Positions 43,814-53,079 of a stretch of 64,000 nucleotides of DNA are shown here, one piece after another. Location: NCBI RefSeq assembly GCF_016097555.1, contig NC_054702.1:64153682-64217681 (forward strand), written 5' to 3'. The stretch is from Gigantopelta aegis. Lineage: Eukaryota; Mollusca; Gastropoda; Neomphalida; Peltospiridae. A program made the position numbers and the translations under genes. Position 1 is the first letter of the stretch. The number at the start of each line of letters is the position of its first letter. Below the pieces are notes generated by a model. It saw only the letters and a list, made by a program, of their open reading frames with translations, did not search any database and was not told the DNA's origin.

Positions 43814-46800
43814 AGCAAAAACTTGGGGGTCAGAGGGGTCCTGTTGGACACAATGTATCAAAAATCGGTTTGCACCATCGGATTCCTTGGAAAAAAATCA
43901 ATTTGGAATCAACTTCAAACATAAAGTAAACACTTTCTAAAAAGAGAGGCATCGTATTTAACAGCGAATAAAAAATATTCAGTAGCTTGTTGGCATGGTT
44001 GTCCTCCTAGGTTGTGATCCTAGATATATGTAGATATGATTTTAGGTGGCAAACCTTTTACAGCACGCCCCCTAGGTATATGTTTTATATCCATTATCGA
44101 CCATGTACAGAATAAAATAAAGAAAAAGTTGATAAAACAAGCATTTTGAGAGTTCTTCTAAAGTAATACATGTCCCCTACCAGACCGAACACATTTTCGT
44201 ATCTTCTGAGTTCAAGAGCCATAACTCTATGAAAAATGGGTAAATCACTATAAGAGTTAAATTTGTTTTGTAACTACATGATATGACCGTCAAGTGAGGC
44301 GGTGGGTAATTTTTTTTAGGAAAATAGGAATTTGTGTTGCCTAAAACTAGGGTTAAAATATGAATTTTGCCCACTAAATAGGAAGAAAATAGGAATTTTG
44401 TATAAAAGTAAATGTCCCAAAATAGAGAATATTGCAGATGTCAAGTGAGTGAGCCATCTCAAAACACTAAATATGGAAAAAGAAAACCATTGAAAAGATA
44501 ATAATACAGGAAAATAAGACAATGTGTATATCATAGGAATAAAATAGGCACTTATTTTGTTTTAAGATGGCCTCCCAACACCCCTTATAGCCATCCCGAT
44601 CCACCACTTTTTATTCAGACAATGCAGTGGTTGAATTTGGTTCTTTGGAGTAAGACTTTTAAAAAGCAACACAATGCAGTATTCCTTTTATGCTATTGAA
44701 TAATAATAGTTACAAGGTCAAATTTTAACTCTTAAATGACAGGGGTGTTGACTGAAAAAACCCCACAACAAGACATTGCTTACCCAGTGACACCATCAAA
44801 AACAGCAGCCATGGCAGTGTGTGTGTGTATGTATGTGATTGAATGTGATTGAATGTGGGTATGGACACTATTTTTAAAATTAGTTTTCTCTTGGTAGATC
44901 AACTGGATAATATAGCTGGATTTAGTAGCTGTGTGCTAACTGAATTGGTAGAAATAATGTGTCAAATAATTATGATACTGCAGGTGTGCACATTTAATAG
45001 AATACTTGTTACGGTAAGCAAAGCACAACCTGCAAATGAGCACTGAAGTCCTACTTCCTTAGACACCATGCACCAGTATATCAGAGGTAACCCTAACAAT
45101 TTCAGTCTGACTTTGTACAATTTAGACGTGATGAGAAATGTGGAAAATGTAAGATGTTTGCACAAACACCCACCCACCTAGTAGTTGTTTTGTTTTTGTT
45201 TTGTTTTTCTAGTTTTGAGCATTCAACAAGATCAGATATTATCAAAAAACAGAACCATATTCAGAAATTCAGAAATTATAAATAAGAGGACTTTATATTG
45301 CATTGTGAACATTAATAACTGGAAGCCTGTAACCATGCATCCCATCTGCATATTCAGATTTCAATGACTATGCCACAGATATCACAATATGCCTCATATC
45401 AAGTCATCTGGAGCAAATGGTGTTAAGAGAAAAAATATGGTGTCGCTAAAATAAAAAAATAAAAATATATATATATAAAACTGGTCAAAAGTGCAAAAAA
45501 AAGAGGGAAAAAATAGAAATTTTCATCAAAAAGAGGGCTAAATAGGGACTCATAAAAAAAATAATAGGAATAAACAAGAAAAAGTAGGATACTTGACGGC
45601 CTGATAAAGCTATATACAAAAGTTCATCTGAATATCTTCAGATATTGCAAAGTTTGAAAAGCACATTTTCATATCTCCTAAGTTCAAGAGCCATAACAAG
45701 ACCAAGGCCGTAGCTAACGAGGGGGGGGGGGGGGGGGGGGGGGGGGTTGATCCGGAAAACATTATAGAAACTTAAATAACAGTATCTTCTTAACCGTTTA
45801 AGGAGTTTTAGACTATTAACTACTCAGTTGCCACCCCCCCACCACGGGTATTTGTGAATATTCAGTTGAGATTTATGCTTGCATTTATGTTTGCACTGCT
45901 GGTGAAAAACCAATTGTCATTTTTAAAAATAACATCATGACTATCACTAAGCTTAAGAATTTACTTCCTATTCCAAATAATTAGCCTTTAGACAGTGGAT
46001 CTGTGCAAAACGAACAAATTTCCATAAAGTAAATCTTTATCTATAACTGAACATGATATAGCTATAGACACAAAATTTCGGCTCAGTATCTTGAGACATT
46101 GCATAAACAAAATCCGGAAAACTAATTTTCGTATCTCTTAAGTTCAAGGACCATAACTCTGTCAAAAATAGGTAAATCACCATGAAAGTCAAACTTGATC
46201 TGTAACATAACATGATAAAGCTATACACACAATTTCAGCTCAGTATCTCAAGACATTTGGAAAACTATATGTGGGACAGACGCACAGACAGACAGGCAGA
46301 CAGAAGGATGAAGATACAACCTATAGTCCCCTCCAGTTGACAGGGTTGGACAGGTAAGTACACTGAATCCATCACGAACAACAGAATACTTTCAAGACTA
46401 TCCCTTCTCACTGAGAGGAGAATCTAAGGGTGGGGTGGGGGTGGGGCAGGGAACCCCCCCCTAAATTTTGCGATAGTTATAATTTTATTATATATTAATT
46501 TTCATTTTTTTTACGATCCCCCTCCAAACCTCACCCAAAGTTCCCATGGCATTCCACCTCATGTCATGGGGGCCCCTAAATGGATTTTGTGGATCCGCCA
46601 CTGTCACTGATGCCATTCCTGAAACAACGACGGGTGGGACGCAGCCCAGTGTTAAAGTGCTCGCCTGATGCGCCATTGGTCTATTTCTCGTTCCAGCCAG
46701 TGCACCACGACTGGTATATCAAATGTCGTGGCATGTGCTATCCTGTCTAGGATAATGCATATAAAATATCCCTTGTTACTAATGGAAAAAAAATGTGGCG

Positions 46801-48023
46801 GGTTTCCTCTCTAAGACTACGTGTCAAAATGACCAAATGTTTGACATCCAATAGCCGATTATTAATAAATCAATGTGCTCTAGTGGTATTGTCAAACAAA
46901 ACAAACTTTAACTTGTCCTGGAACAATCCTTATTGAATTGAAAAACACGAAAAAAATCCCCAACCCAACAACCACCTCTCCCCAAAAAGAGGACCCCCTC
47001 CAAAAAAAAGAAGAAGAAAGAAAAGAAAAAAAGAAAAGAAAAAAAAAAAGAAAAAGAAACAAAGAAAGAAAAGAAAGAAACCCCAACCCAAACAATACCC
47101 AACCTGAAGTGTATTATTCTTTGTCAGCACGTGCTACAGTTTATTGTACTAATTACCTGGAGTATTCACCATGTTTGCTACTACTAAGATTGGAACTGTG
47201 CGCAATTCAACAGCTCCCACCAATTGTTCGAGGTCCTTCTTGGCCTCTTCTATGTTAGCGCTGTCAGAACAGTTCACCACGAGGATGACCCCATGAGTTC
47301 CCCTATAGAAGTTTTTCTGATGTGGACGCTTGTCCGCTTTTCCACAAATGTCATAGACCACGAACCTTATATGAGACTTAGGGGAAATGATGATCTCGAC
47401 ATTGTACTTTTGCGTTGGTCTTGGAGCAATGATTTTGTCAACTCCCATTTTCATTGCATAGAGCAAGTAAGTTTTTCCTGAAAGAATAAATTGCAGAATT
47501 TACATTGGCGGATCTAGAGAAGGGTCGCCTGTAGCGGTCCCACGACCCCGACCCGTCCAAGGTGCTCGTTTTAAGAGCCCTTTGGGAGCAAACTCAAATT
47601 CGCCCTTTTAGAATTCTGTGAACCCGTCACCCCCCTTAACAAAATCCTGGATCCACCAGCCCATTACCATAGATCTAGACCATAGTACCTATACCATAAA
47701 TGTTTGTCCCTGTAAAGCTTTACGGACGGGACGTAACCCATTGTAAAGCACTCGCTTGATGCGCGGTCGTTTTGGGATCGATCCCTGTCGGTGGGCCCAT
47801 TGGGTTATTTCTTGTTCCGGCCAGTGCAACACAACTGGTATATTAAAAGCCGTGGTATGTGGGGTGGTGCATATAAAAGATCCCCTGTTGCATTAGGAAA
47901 AATGTAGCGGGTTTCCTCTCATGACTACGTGTCAGAATTACCAAATGTTTGACATGCAATAGCCGATGATTAATGAATCAATGTGGTCGTTAACCAAAAC
48001 TAATTTTATAGCTTTATTTCATG

Positions 48024-48091
<68 letters not shown>

Positions 48092-49445
48092 CACTCAAAA
48101 AGAACCCTGTACTAACCCATTCGGTAATCATTTTCGCTGTCACTGAATCAATGAAAATCACCACACGTCCCATGTAGGAATGTCAACAACACATTTTAGT
48201 TTTCAGTCAAGACTTCCTTTTCAAAGTAAAAAACTCACGTCAAGCTCCACAAATTATGGGCCTACTGGGTTATTTCTCATTCTAGCCAGTGTACCACGAC
48301 TGGTGTATAAAAGGCCGTGGTATGTGTTATTCTGTCAACGAGCTACTCTCGATTCACTAATATCAAAACCTATATTAGCTCGGCCATTTACCTTTCGACC
48401 GACCGTTCAAAATTGCGCCAAATTCCCTCAATCAAAATTGCGCACCCTTTTCTCTTTGGCATTTAACTGCTCCATTCAAATTCCATAGCACCACCACCAC
48501 CCCCACCCGCCTGCTACCGATTTGATCGGGCTGCTGGTGCTCCCTTGCACCTCCTCTCCCCTCCCTCCACCTTTCCTGTCATGGACGGAGGAGCCGGTCA
48601 TGGACGGAGGAGCCGGCCAAGGCCGGCTCTTGTGCCCACGACAGGCGTGCGCTACAACAGCTTGTTCTGAATGTGCACGTAAAACCCTATGACATGACAT
48701 GACATGTTATTCTGTCTGTGGACTGGTGCATATAAAGGATCCCTTGCTACTAATAGAAGAATGTAGCGGGTTTCCTCTCTAAGACTAAATGTCAGAATTA
48801 CCAAATGACTGACATCCAATAGCCGATGATCAGCAAAGCAATGTGCTCTAGTGGTGTCGTTAAACAAAACAAACTTTTCCTTTCTTCCTTTATTGGTAGC
48901 ATAGTTTGATGGCGTTATTGTTTGTGTCACACTGCGTGGGTTTCCCAAAGCCGATCTCGTAGAAATAAAGTTTTGATAGACTTACAATTTCCGTAAGAAA
49001 GTTACGTTTTAAAGTTCGAGAGCCGTGAACTAGTTAAAAAGTAAAAGCAGCAGTAATATGTAACATTAGTTATTTGTGAACATACTATCACCCATTGCCA
49101 ATAACTAAACACACTTTTGTTTGTTATAGAACATGGACGTAGGCAGGTGCCAAAAGGGTGTGTGTGTGTGGGGGGGGGGGGGGCAGACACACCCATATAT
49201 ATTTAAATACATATATAAATATATGAAAACAATCGCTGCTGCTACAAAGTAGAGGTTGCAATCAGTGCAGAGTACCCCCCCCCAAAACACAGGATACCCC
49301 CCCCCCCCCATTTATGGAACTGCGATTTTTTTAGCAAAAATGAGGTTTGCTAATAAAAACATTAGGCCTACTCAAATCAACAAATACCTGCATTAACTGG
49401 TCCAACTATGAGTACCTTTATCGGCACTGAAGAACAATTTCCCAT
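34655..49445 (-). CDS. ARF-like small GTPase, divergent, gene 2 (3 exons, 175 aa)
   Basis: Exons 49,445-49,388, 47,477-47,157 and 34,803-34,655 join through GT/AG phase-1 introns in one frame. The start MGNCSS has Gly2 for myristoylation and Cys4, a possible palmitoylation site that gene 1 lacks. G1 is GPVNAGKT, PT41 and YNVEI are kept. G3 is Y-D-I-C-G-K (Lys for Gln), G4 is NMVN, and no G5 is visible. Residues IEEAKKDLEQLV and LRTVPILVVANMVNTPG are identical or nearly so to gene 1, while the loop after G3 (ADKRPHQKNFYRG) and switch-I flank differ. Intron 2 is about 12.4 kb through insertions, against 1.8 kb in gene 1. Same strand as gene 1, so a tandem segmental duplicate. Substrate and role unknown; nucleotide binding may be impaired or altered. 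Confidence 0.88.
34860..35300 (-). other. Intron 2 segment duplicated from/with gene 1
   Basis: It aligns by eye with 18,850-19,260 along its length, with scattered substitutions and short indels. Confidence 0.85.
35420..36252. mobile_element. Non-autonomous TTAA-site DNA element, 833 bp
   Basis: The ends AGCCGCACACCCTAGTT and AACTAGGGTGTGTCCCT are imperfect inverted repeats (14/17). It is flanked by TTAA on both sides (35,416-35,419 and 36,253-36,256). TTAA targeting fits piggyBac or Kolobok. No transposase recognised inside. Confidence 0.75.
36275..36867. mobile_element. 593-bp MULE-like MITE, second copy
   Basis: Same length and nearly the same sequence as 22,540-23,132, with different flanks (aaaagccag / aaaagcagc), so an independent insertion. 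It does not code. Confidence 0.9.
37240..37540. repeat. 130-bp-unit dispersed repeat
   Basis: Units with catgtcctctatcgcgccca, cctaagttcaagggccataa and gtacatcataaagctatac. It corresponds to the block at 19,300 in gene 1 and is cut by the long-inverted-repeat element. Confidence 0.7.
39230..40640 (+). pseudogene. Decayed ORF of a TE-associated protein family
   Basis: Pieces resemble a family common in invertebrate repeats as I remember it. They include an I.DxTDVYIL strand and a CECLPAFHVDTGSVYTHAL motif, where family members have LPAFHA-TG-D. The copy is broken, with several breaks. It lies in the interior of the long-inverted-repeat element, which suggests, but does not prove, that the element encoded it. 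Confidence 0.5.
41483..42432. mobile_element. 950-bp MULE-like element carrying a helicase fragment
   Basis: Inverted arms of about 380-395 bp start TAGCCCGAGTACTCTGACTG and end inversely. The perfect 9-bp duplication catttacat flanks it (41,474-41,482 and 42,433-42,441). Each arm has a further internal palindrome at its outer end (tctgactgtaa and ttacagtcaga). The unique centre (41,879-42,056) is coding-like. An arm-end fragment lies at 54,042-54,121. Confidence 0.9.
41879..42058 (+). pseudogene. Captured RecQ-type helicase exon fragment
   Basis: About 59 residues, open throughout: WKSLANAVLDEFGF, then IKPKQLHIIDSILN, KDTFGVLSTGYGKSMCYVLP. This fits the N-terminal helicase region, with a Q-type motif followed by Walker A (TGYGKS). 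No later helicase motifs are present. It is truncated at both ends by the element arms and so presumably non-functional. Confidence 0.8.
42466..43790. other. Insert within right arm of the long-IR element
   Basis: AT-rich. An ATG at 42,775 opens a short signal-peptide-like frame (WYVVVGIFILLIMMQ) that ends at a GTAGGT donor-like site near 42,854. A polyA run lies at 43,604-43,631. No gene established. Confidence 0.3.
43779..43814. repeat. Poly-C run
   Basis: About 34 C in a row; length is likely unreliable in the assembly. Confidence 0.9.
44285..45602. mobile_element. 1.3-kb TIR element in a dispersed repeat
   Basis: The ends GACCGTCAAGTG and ACTTGACGGCC are inverted. It splits a 130-bp-unit repeat: catgata before it and tgataaagctata after it. 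Inside are repeated aaaataggaatttt motifs near both ends. No transposase recognised. Confidence 0.65.
46010..46345. repeat. 130-bp-unit dispersed repeat with CAGA end
   Basis: Units with cgtatctcttaagttcaagg and aacatgataaagctatacac. It ends in gacgcacagacagacagg like the copy at 19,500. Confidence 0.7.
46440..46605. mobile_element. MITE of the GGCGGATC family
   Basis: ctaaattttgcgatagttat, tttattatatattaatt, ending ggatccgccactg. Same orientation as 15,016-15,201. Confidence 0.7.
46630..46913 (+). repeat. SINE head A / tail A, head shortened
   Basis: gggacgcagcccagtgttaa, the centre tgtgctatcctgtctaggat, the tail ccaatagccgattattaata, and the end aacaaaacaaacttt. It lies upstream of exon 2, as the SINE at 20,333 does in gene 1. 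Confidence 0.85.
47157..47477 (-). CDS. ARF-like gene 2, exon 2 (G-domain core)
   Basis: A 321-bp exon with the same splice sites as gene 1 (CTTTCAG acceptor, GTAATT donor). It carries AGKT, PT, DICGK and NMVN. Changes relative to gene 1 cluster after G3 and around switch I. Confidence 0.9.
47723..48006 (+). repeat. SINE head A / tail A
   Basis: gggacgtaacccattgtaaa, ttttgggatcgatccctgtc, then a centre with an internal deletion, and the tail tgcaatagccgatgattaat. Confidence 0.85.
48027..48089. repeat. (TA)n microsatellite
   Basis: Uninterrupted TA repeat. Confidence 0.95.
48254..48882 (+). repeat. SINE A shared with gene 1 intron, split by retroposon
   Basis: The part to about 48,344 ends tatgtgttattctgtc. 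It resumes at about 48,717 through the A tail to aacaaaacaaactttt, followed by cctttattggtagcatagtt as in gene 1. The split differs from that in gene 1. Confidence 0.82.
48345..48704 (+). repeat. Retroposon with ACATG-type tail
   Basis: Inserted with the duplication tgttattctgtc on both sides. The 3' part has cacgacaggcgtgcgctaca, gaatgtgcacgtaaaaccct and a (GACAT)n end. A piece of the same family, split by a MITE, flanks 49,984-50,472. Confidence 0.7.
49388..49445 (-). CDS. ARF-like gene 2, exon 1 (N-terminus)
   Basis: 58 bp encode MGNCSSVPIKVLIVGPVNA plus the first base of Gly20; the donor is GTATTT. The MGNC start fits dual acylation. Confidence 0.85.
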
Positions 49446-49680
49446 CAGAATGGCTTTTTTATTTTACGGCTACCAAAATGAACGCCCCAAAATATTACAT
49501 ATATTTATATATGTAACATATTGAGGTGATAATTTATTTATAAAAATACGTCATGATAAAAACAAACAACGTAACAATGGTGTTTTATAATGACGTCACA
49601 AAGACGTGTTCACTCTAGTACAGTTAGCGTTCTTATCTAGGCATACTGCTACTAGTATACTCGTACCCTGCTGAGTCGAG
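49446..49680 (-). promoter_or_regulatory. Upstream region of ARF-like gene 2 with CRE-like TGACGTCA
   Basis: TGACGTCA at 49,591-49,598, about 150 bp 5' of the ATG, sits in the same context as in gene 1 (ttataatgacgtcac, aagacgtgttcactc). Homology to gene 1 fades near 49,640. Confidence 0.5.
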
Positions 49681-49802
49681 GTCTCTATTAAGTCGCGCCA
49701 TTTGGGCTGTTAAAGTAATACGCCAACTACCGTTTATTTACGTTCTCAGTCTCACAGTTAGAAGTGTAGACAGTCTCCCCATCCCAACCATTTACTTGTC
49801 CT

Positions 49803-49953
49803 GGCCCCGTGCTTATAAACCTTAAAGTCTAGACTTTAATAAAGTCCAGACTTTAACGTAATGTTATTTGAATGGCGTTGCCATGACGTTGCCATGACGT
49901 TAAAGTCTGGACTTTATTAAAGTCTAGACTTTAAGGTTTATAAGTACGAGGCC
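49803..49953. mobile_element. 151-bp palindromic MITE (GTGCTTATAAA family)
   Basis: GGCCCCGTGCTTATAAACC and its near inverse end the element. The arms contain AAAGTCTAGACTTTA palindromes. It is the simple form of the 16,341-16,650 element. Confidence 0.85.
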
Positions 49954-49983
49954 TGGACGGAGGAGCCGGCCTAGACCAGCACC

Positions 49984-50229
49984 CATGGGCGTCGATCGAT
50001 GGGGGACAGTGGGGGGGGGGGGGGGGGGAGGACGCGTCCCCCTCACTTTTCAACGCCGGGGGACAATCTATATAAGTGTCTCCCCCCCCCCACCCCCCAA
50101 CACACACTTTTTCGTTTAGCAAAAGCAAGAACAAGAACACTACCAACAAAAACAACAACAACAAAAAACAAACAAAAATTAAAAGTTTAACCACTAATGT
50201 GCAACTTTATGATTTTCATTGACGTTCCT

Positions 50230-50298
<69 letters not shown>

Positions 50299-50472
50299 AG
50301 TTCTTTCCCACACGAGTCCAGGATTGATTCATCAGAAACCAGGTTCTACGAAATCGAGCTCAAACAGCGACTCAAATCGCTGCTGAACCGGTTTATCCTA
50401 GTAGCCTCTCTCACACACACACACACGCCCCCCCCCCCTCCCCGCACTTTTAAAGCCGGATTGACGCCCATG
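49984..50472. mobile_element. hAT-like MITE, copy 2, carrying a (TC)n repeat
   Basis: Ends CATGGGCGTCGATC and GATTGACGCCCATG. Flanks ccagcacc / cctgcgcc are 6/8 alike, a decayed duplication. It splits a retroposon of the 48,345 family and is itself interrupted by the 50,149-50,406 repeat. Confidence 0.82.
50149..50406. repeat. Repeat with internal (TC)n, copy 2
   Basis: Near-identical to 31,438-31,702 apart from (TC)n length. It lies inside the hAT-like MITE. Confidence 0.8.
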
Positions 50473-50906
50473 CCTGCGCCCATGACAGGCGTGCGCTTTC
50501 ACACACGAGGACAGTGTTAGATAACACATACATTCATTTCAGACGAACATACAAAATAGCTGTTAAAATTAATCATTTGCTTTCTTTTTCACATAACTCA
50601 TTTAGGAAAGTCACACAGAGAGTTGCTGTATTAGGCCTATTCTTATTTGATTTGGATACGCAGAGTCTAACAGTTAGAAGTGTAGACAGAAGTAGCTAAA
50701 ACATGTTTTTAACTATATCCAGTTTTTTGTTACATTTTACCGTAAGAATATTCCCCCCCCCCCCCCCCAAATAAACCAAAATAAACAAAATCCACAAGAC
50801 TCTAATGTAAATTAAAACACTTTAGTTTTCTTGATGTATGGCGATCATGCAAAAACTGTTAAAAGTATCGTCTACATGTGCATGTATAGAGATTATTATA
50901 TGAGCC

Positions 50907-51025
50907 TGTGTGTCGTACTGATTTTACAAAACGAGTGTCAGGTTTGTTTTATTGCCCGAGCGAGAGTGATGGTAATACATGAATCCTGATAGGAGTTTCG
51001 TAAAATCAGTATGACACACACGCGA
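50907..51025. mobile_element. Small inverted-repeat element
   Basis: tgtgtgtcgtactgatttta and taaaatcagtatgacacaca are inverted around a roughly 70-bp centre. Confidence 0.6.
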
Positions 51026-52300
51026 GTGCTATATTCTTTATTACCCTATTACGCTGCGTGAGAGCCAGAAGGACGTAAATGCATCAAAACTCATTTTTAA
51101 AAAGCCGAGATAATGAAGGAAAACTGTTTTTCTTGATCAGTAGTTAAGATGTCGAATTTCTTTTAATGACAATGAAAGCTGAACATATTTACGATGTCTT
51201 TGTATATTTGCGGTATTTATAGCATATTAGGTGTTTTAGTTATTTGCTTAAATAGTTGTAGTTACGACAATTATTGACTCATGATTTAATTAAATGCGTC
51301 ACTTACGACCAACTGTATATCAAATAAATTTGAATATTTATTCTGAAAGAACCATCACTTGTAAAATATTTCAGTTTTACAAATCACATATTTATTTTTA
51401 AAAAGGAGAAAGCAGCTTGTAAATAGAACATATTTAGAAGCAAACATTCAAAAAGGAATACAAGTAGAAGTACGTATTAATAAAATCACCACTTAAACAA
51501 AATATTACGTGAAAACAATTATTTTACTTTTGTTAATAATAATACGATAAATAAAATCAAACTACTCTGTCTCATGAAATCCTTGTTTTCTTTGACCCAC
51601 CCATTTTGTGTGACTAAGTCTGGTGCAGGGTTTTTGCCACAGGGTAAAAAAGTATGGTGCCATACCCAAATATTTTTGCAGAATTTAACTTTTTGATCAT
51701 TACTGTATGATTTTCTTAATCCTAACCCTAAACATAACGCATTTTCTTTCTGAGAGAGGGACCCCCCCCCCCCCCCCCCACCCCCATATCCTTGTTGATT
51801 GTGGTTGCATTCAATTCCATAGAGCCATACCCAAGAATTTCTTTCTGGCAGAAACACTGTGGTGGTAGTGCTCCATGTTCGTTGTTTGATGGTGGTGCAT
51901 CAGAATCAGACGACTTGTCCATACAAAACCTCTTTTTCAAGGCAAGTATTCGTTCCTGATGAGTCAGAAAAGTTGATGTCTTTTTGTGTGCAGTGTTCTT
52001 TCCGTGTTCTTTGAGCCATGGGAGTCCTTTTGCAGATAGTTCCTGGTTGTGCTGCCTCAAGGTATACTTCACTAGTTTCAAGAATATCAGCTAGTGCAAT
52101 AGACAAACCAGAATAGTTAAGCAAACTGAAGCTGGTATCCTTAATGAAGAAACTATGTTTAGCAGCTTATTGGTTTGGGATACACCGGGTTCAAGTGAAG
52201 CTCATTCATAGGATATAGGGTTTACATTTCCAATGAGGGTGTGTACTGAATATTAAATCCAGAAGTAGTGAACACTACACCATGTCTACCTGTTAAGTAT
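51026..52300. other. Non-coding spacer
   Basis: Minus-strand frames at 51,728-52,124 have mixed composition with a few Cys, but no domain I can defend. A C run lies at 51,762-51,785. Confidence 0.35.
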
Positions 52301-52308
52301 GCAGGATT

Positions 52309-53070
52309 CTCTCCAGGTTATATTGAGTGAACAGTAACCCCTACAGCTTCTGCTGTGCGTTGGGTGTACTCTCCGGGTTCTGTTGTGTGTTCAGTGCACA
52401 CTCCTGGTTTTGTTGTGTAGTTGTTGATCTCTCCGGGTTCTATTGTGTGTCCAGTGATCTCTCCAGGTTATATTGCGTGTTCAGTGATCTCTCCAGATTC
52501 CGTTGTGTGTCCAGTGATCTCTCCAAATTCTCTTGTGTGTTCAGTGATCTCTCCAGGTTCTGTTGTGTGTCCAGTGATCTCTCCAGGTTCTGTTGTGTGT
52601 CCAGTGATCTCTCCAGGTTCTGTTGTGTGTCCAGTAATCTTTCCAGGTTAAGTTGTGTGTTGGGTGTACTTTCCGGGTTCTGTTGTGTGTTCAGTGCACA
52701 CTCCTGGTTTTGTTGTATATTTGGTGATCTCTCCGAGTTCTGTTATGTGTCCAGTGGTCTCTCCAGGTTATATTGTGTGTTCAGTGATCTCTCCAGGTAC
52801 CGTTGTGTGTCAGGTGAACTCTCCAAGTTCTATTGTGTGTTCAGTGATCCCTCCAGGTTCTGTTGTGTGTCCAGTGGTCTCTCCAGGTTCTATCGTGTTC
52901 AGTGATCTTTTCAGGTTCTGCTGTGTTCAAAGATCTCTCCAGGTTATGTATGATGTGTGTTCAGTGATATCTCCAGACTATGTTATGTGCAGTGTTCTCT
53001 CCGTGTTTTATTGAGTGTTGAGTGATCAATCCTCCGGTTTCTGTTGTATGTGCTAAATTATTTTCTGGGT
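52309..53070. repeat. 30-bp minisatellite
   Basis: About 25 degenerate copies of ctctccaggttctgttgtgt plus gtccagtgat. Because 30 is divisible by three it gives long Cys/Ser-rich open frames. Those are not genes: all three forward frames behave alike. Confidence 0.9.
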
Positions 53071-53079
53071 CTGTTGTGA

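Larger units (their letters stand above)
37543..44038. mobile_element. 6.5-kb element with long inverted arms inside ARF-like gene 2 intron
   Basis: The left arm is about 37,543-38,040. Its inverse is found in pieces at 41,260-41,482, 42,433-42,465 and 43,815-44,038. Matching blocks include ttatgtttgaagttgattcc versus ggaatcaacttcaaacataa, and tcgatttatatcaat versus its inverse. The right arm is split by the 950-bp helicase-fragment element and by about 1.3 kb of other DNA. The interior holds a decayed ORF (39,230-40,640). Superfamily unknown. Confidence 0.65.

Noticed and set aside
46892-47258. Lys/Arg-Glu-rich and Phe-rich frames
   Set aside because: A purine-rich A/G tract gives both; the real coding here is the ARF-like exon beginning at 47,157 on the - strand.
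51728-52124. Minus-strand frames with scattered Cys/His, possibly a zinc-finger scrap
   Set aside because: The Cys spacing does not fit any finger I can defend, and poly-G coding interrupts it.
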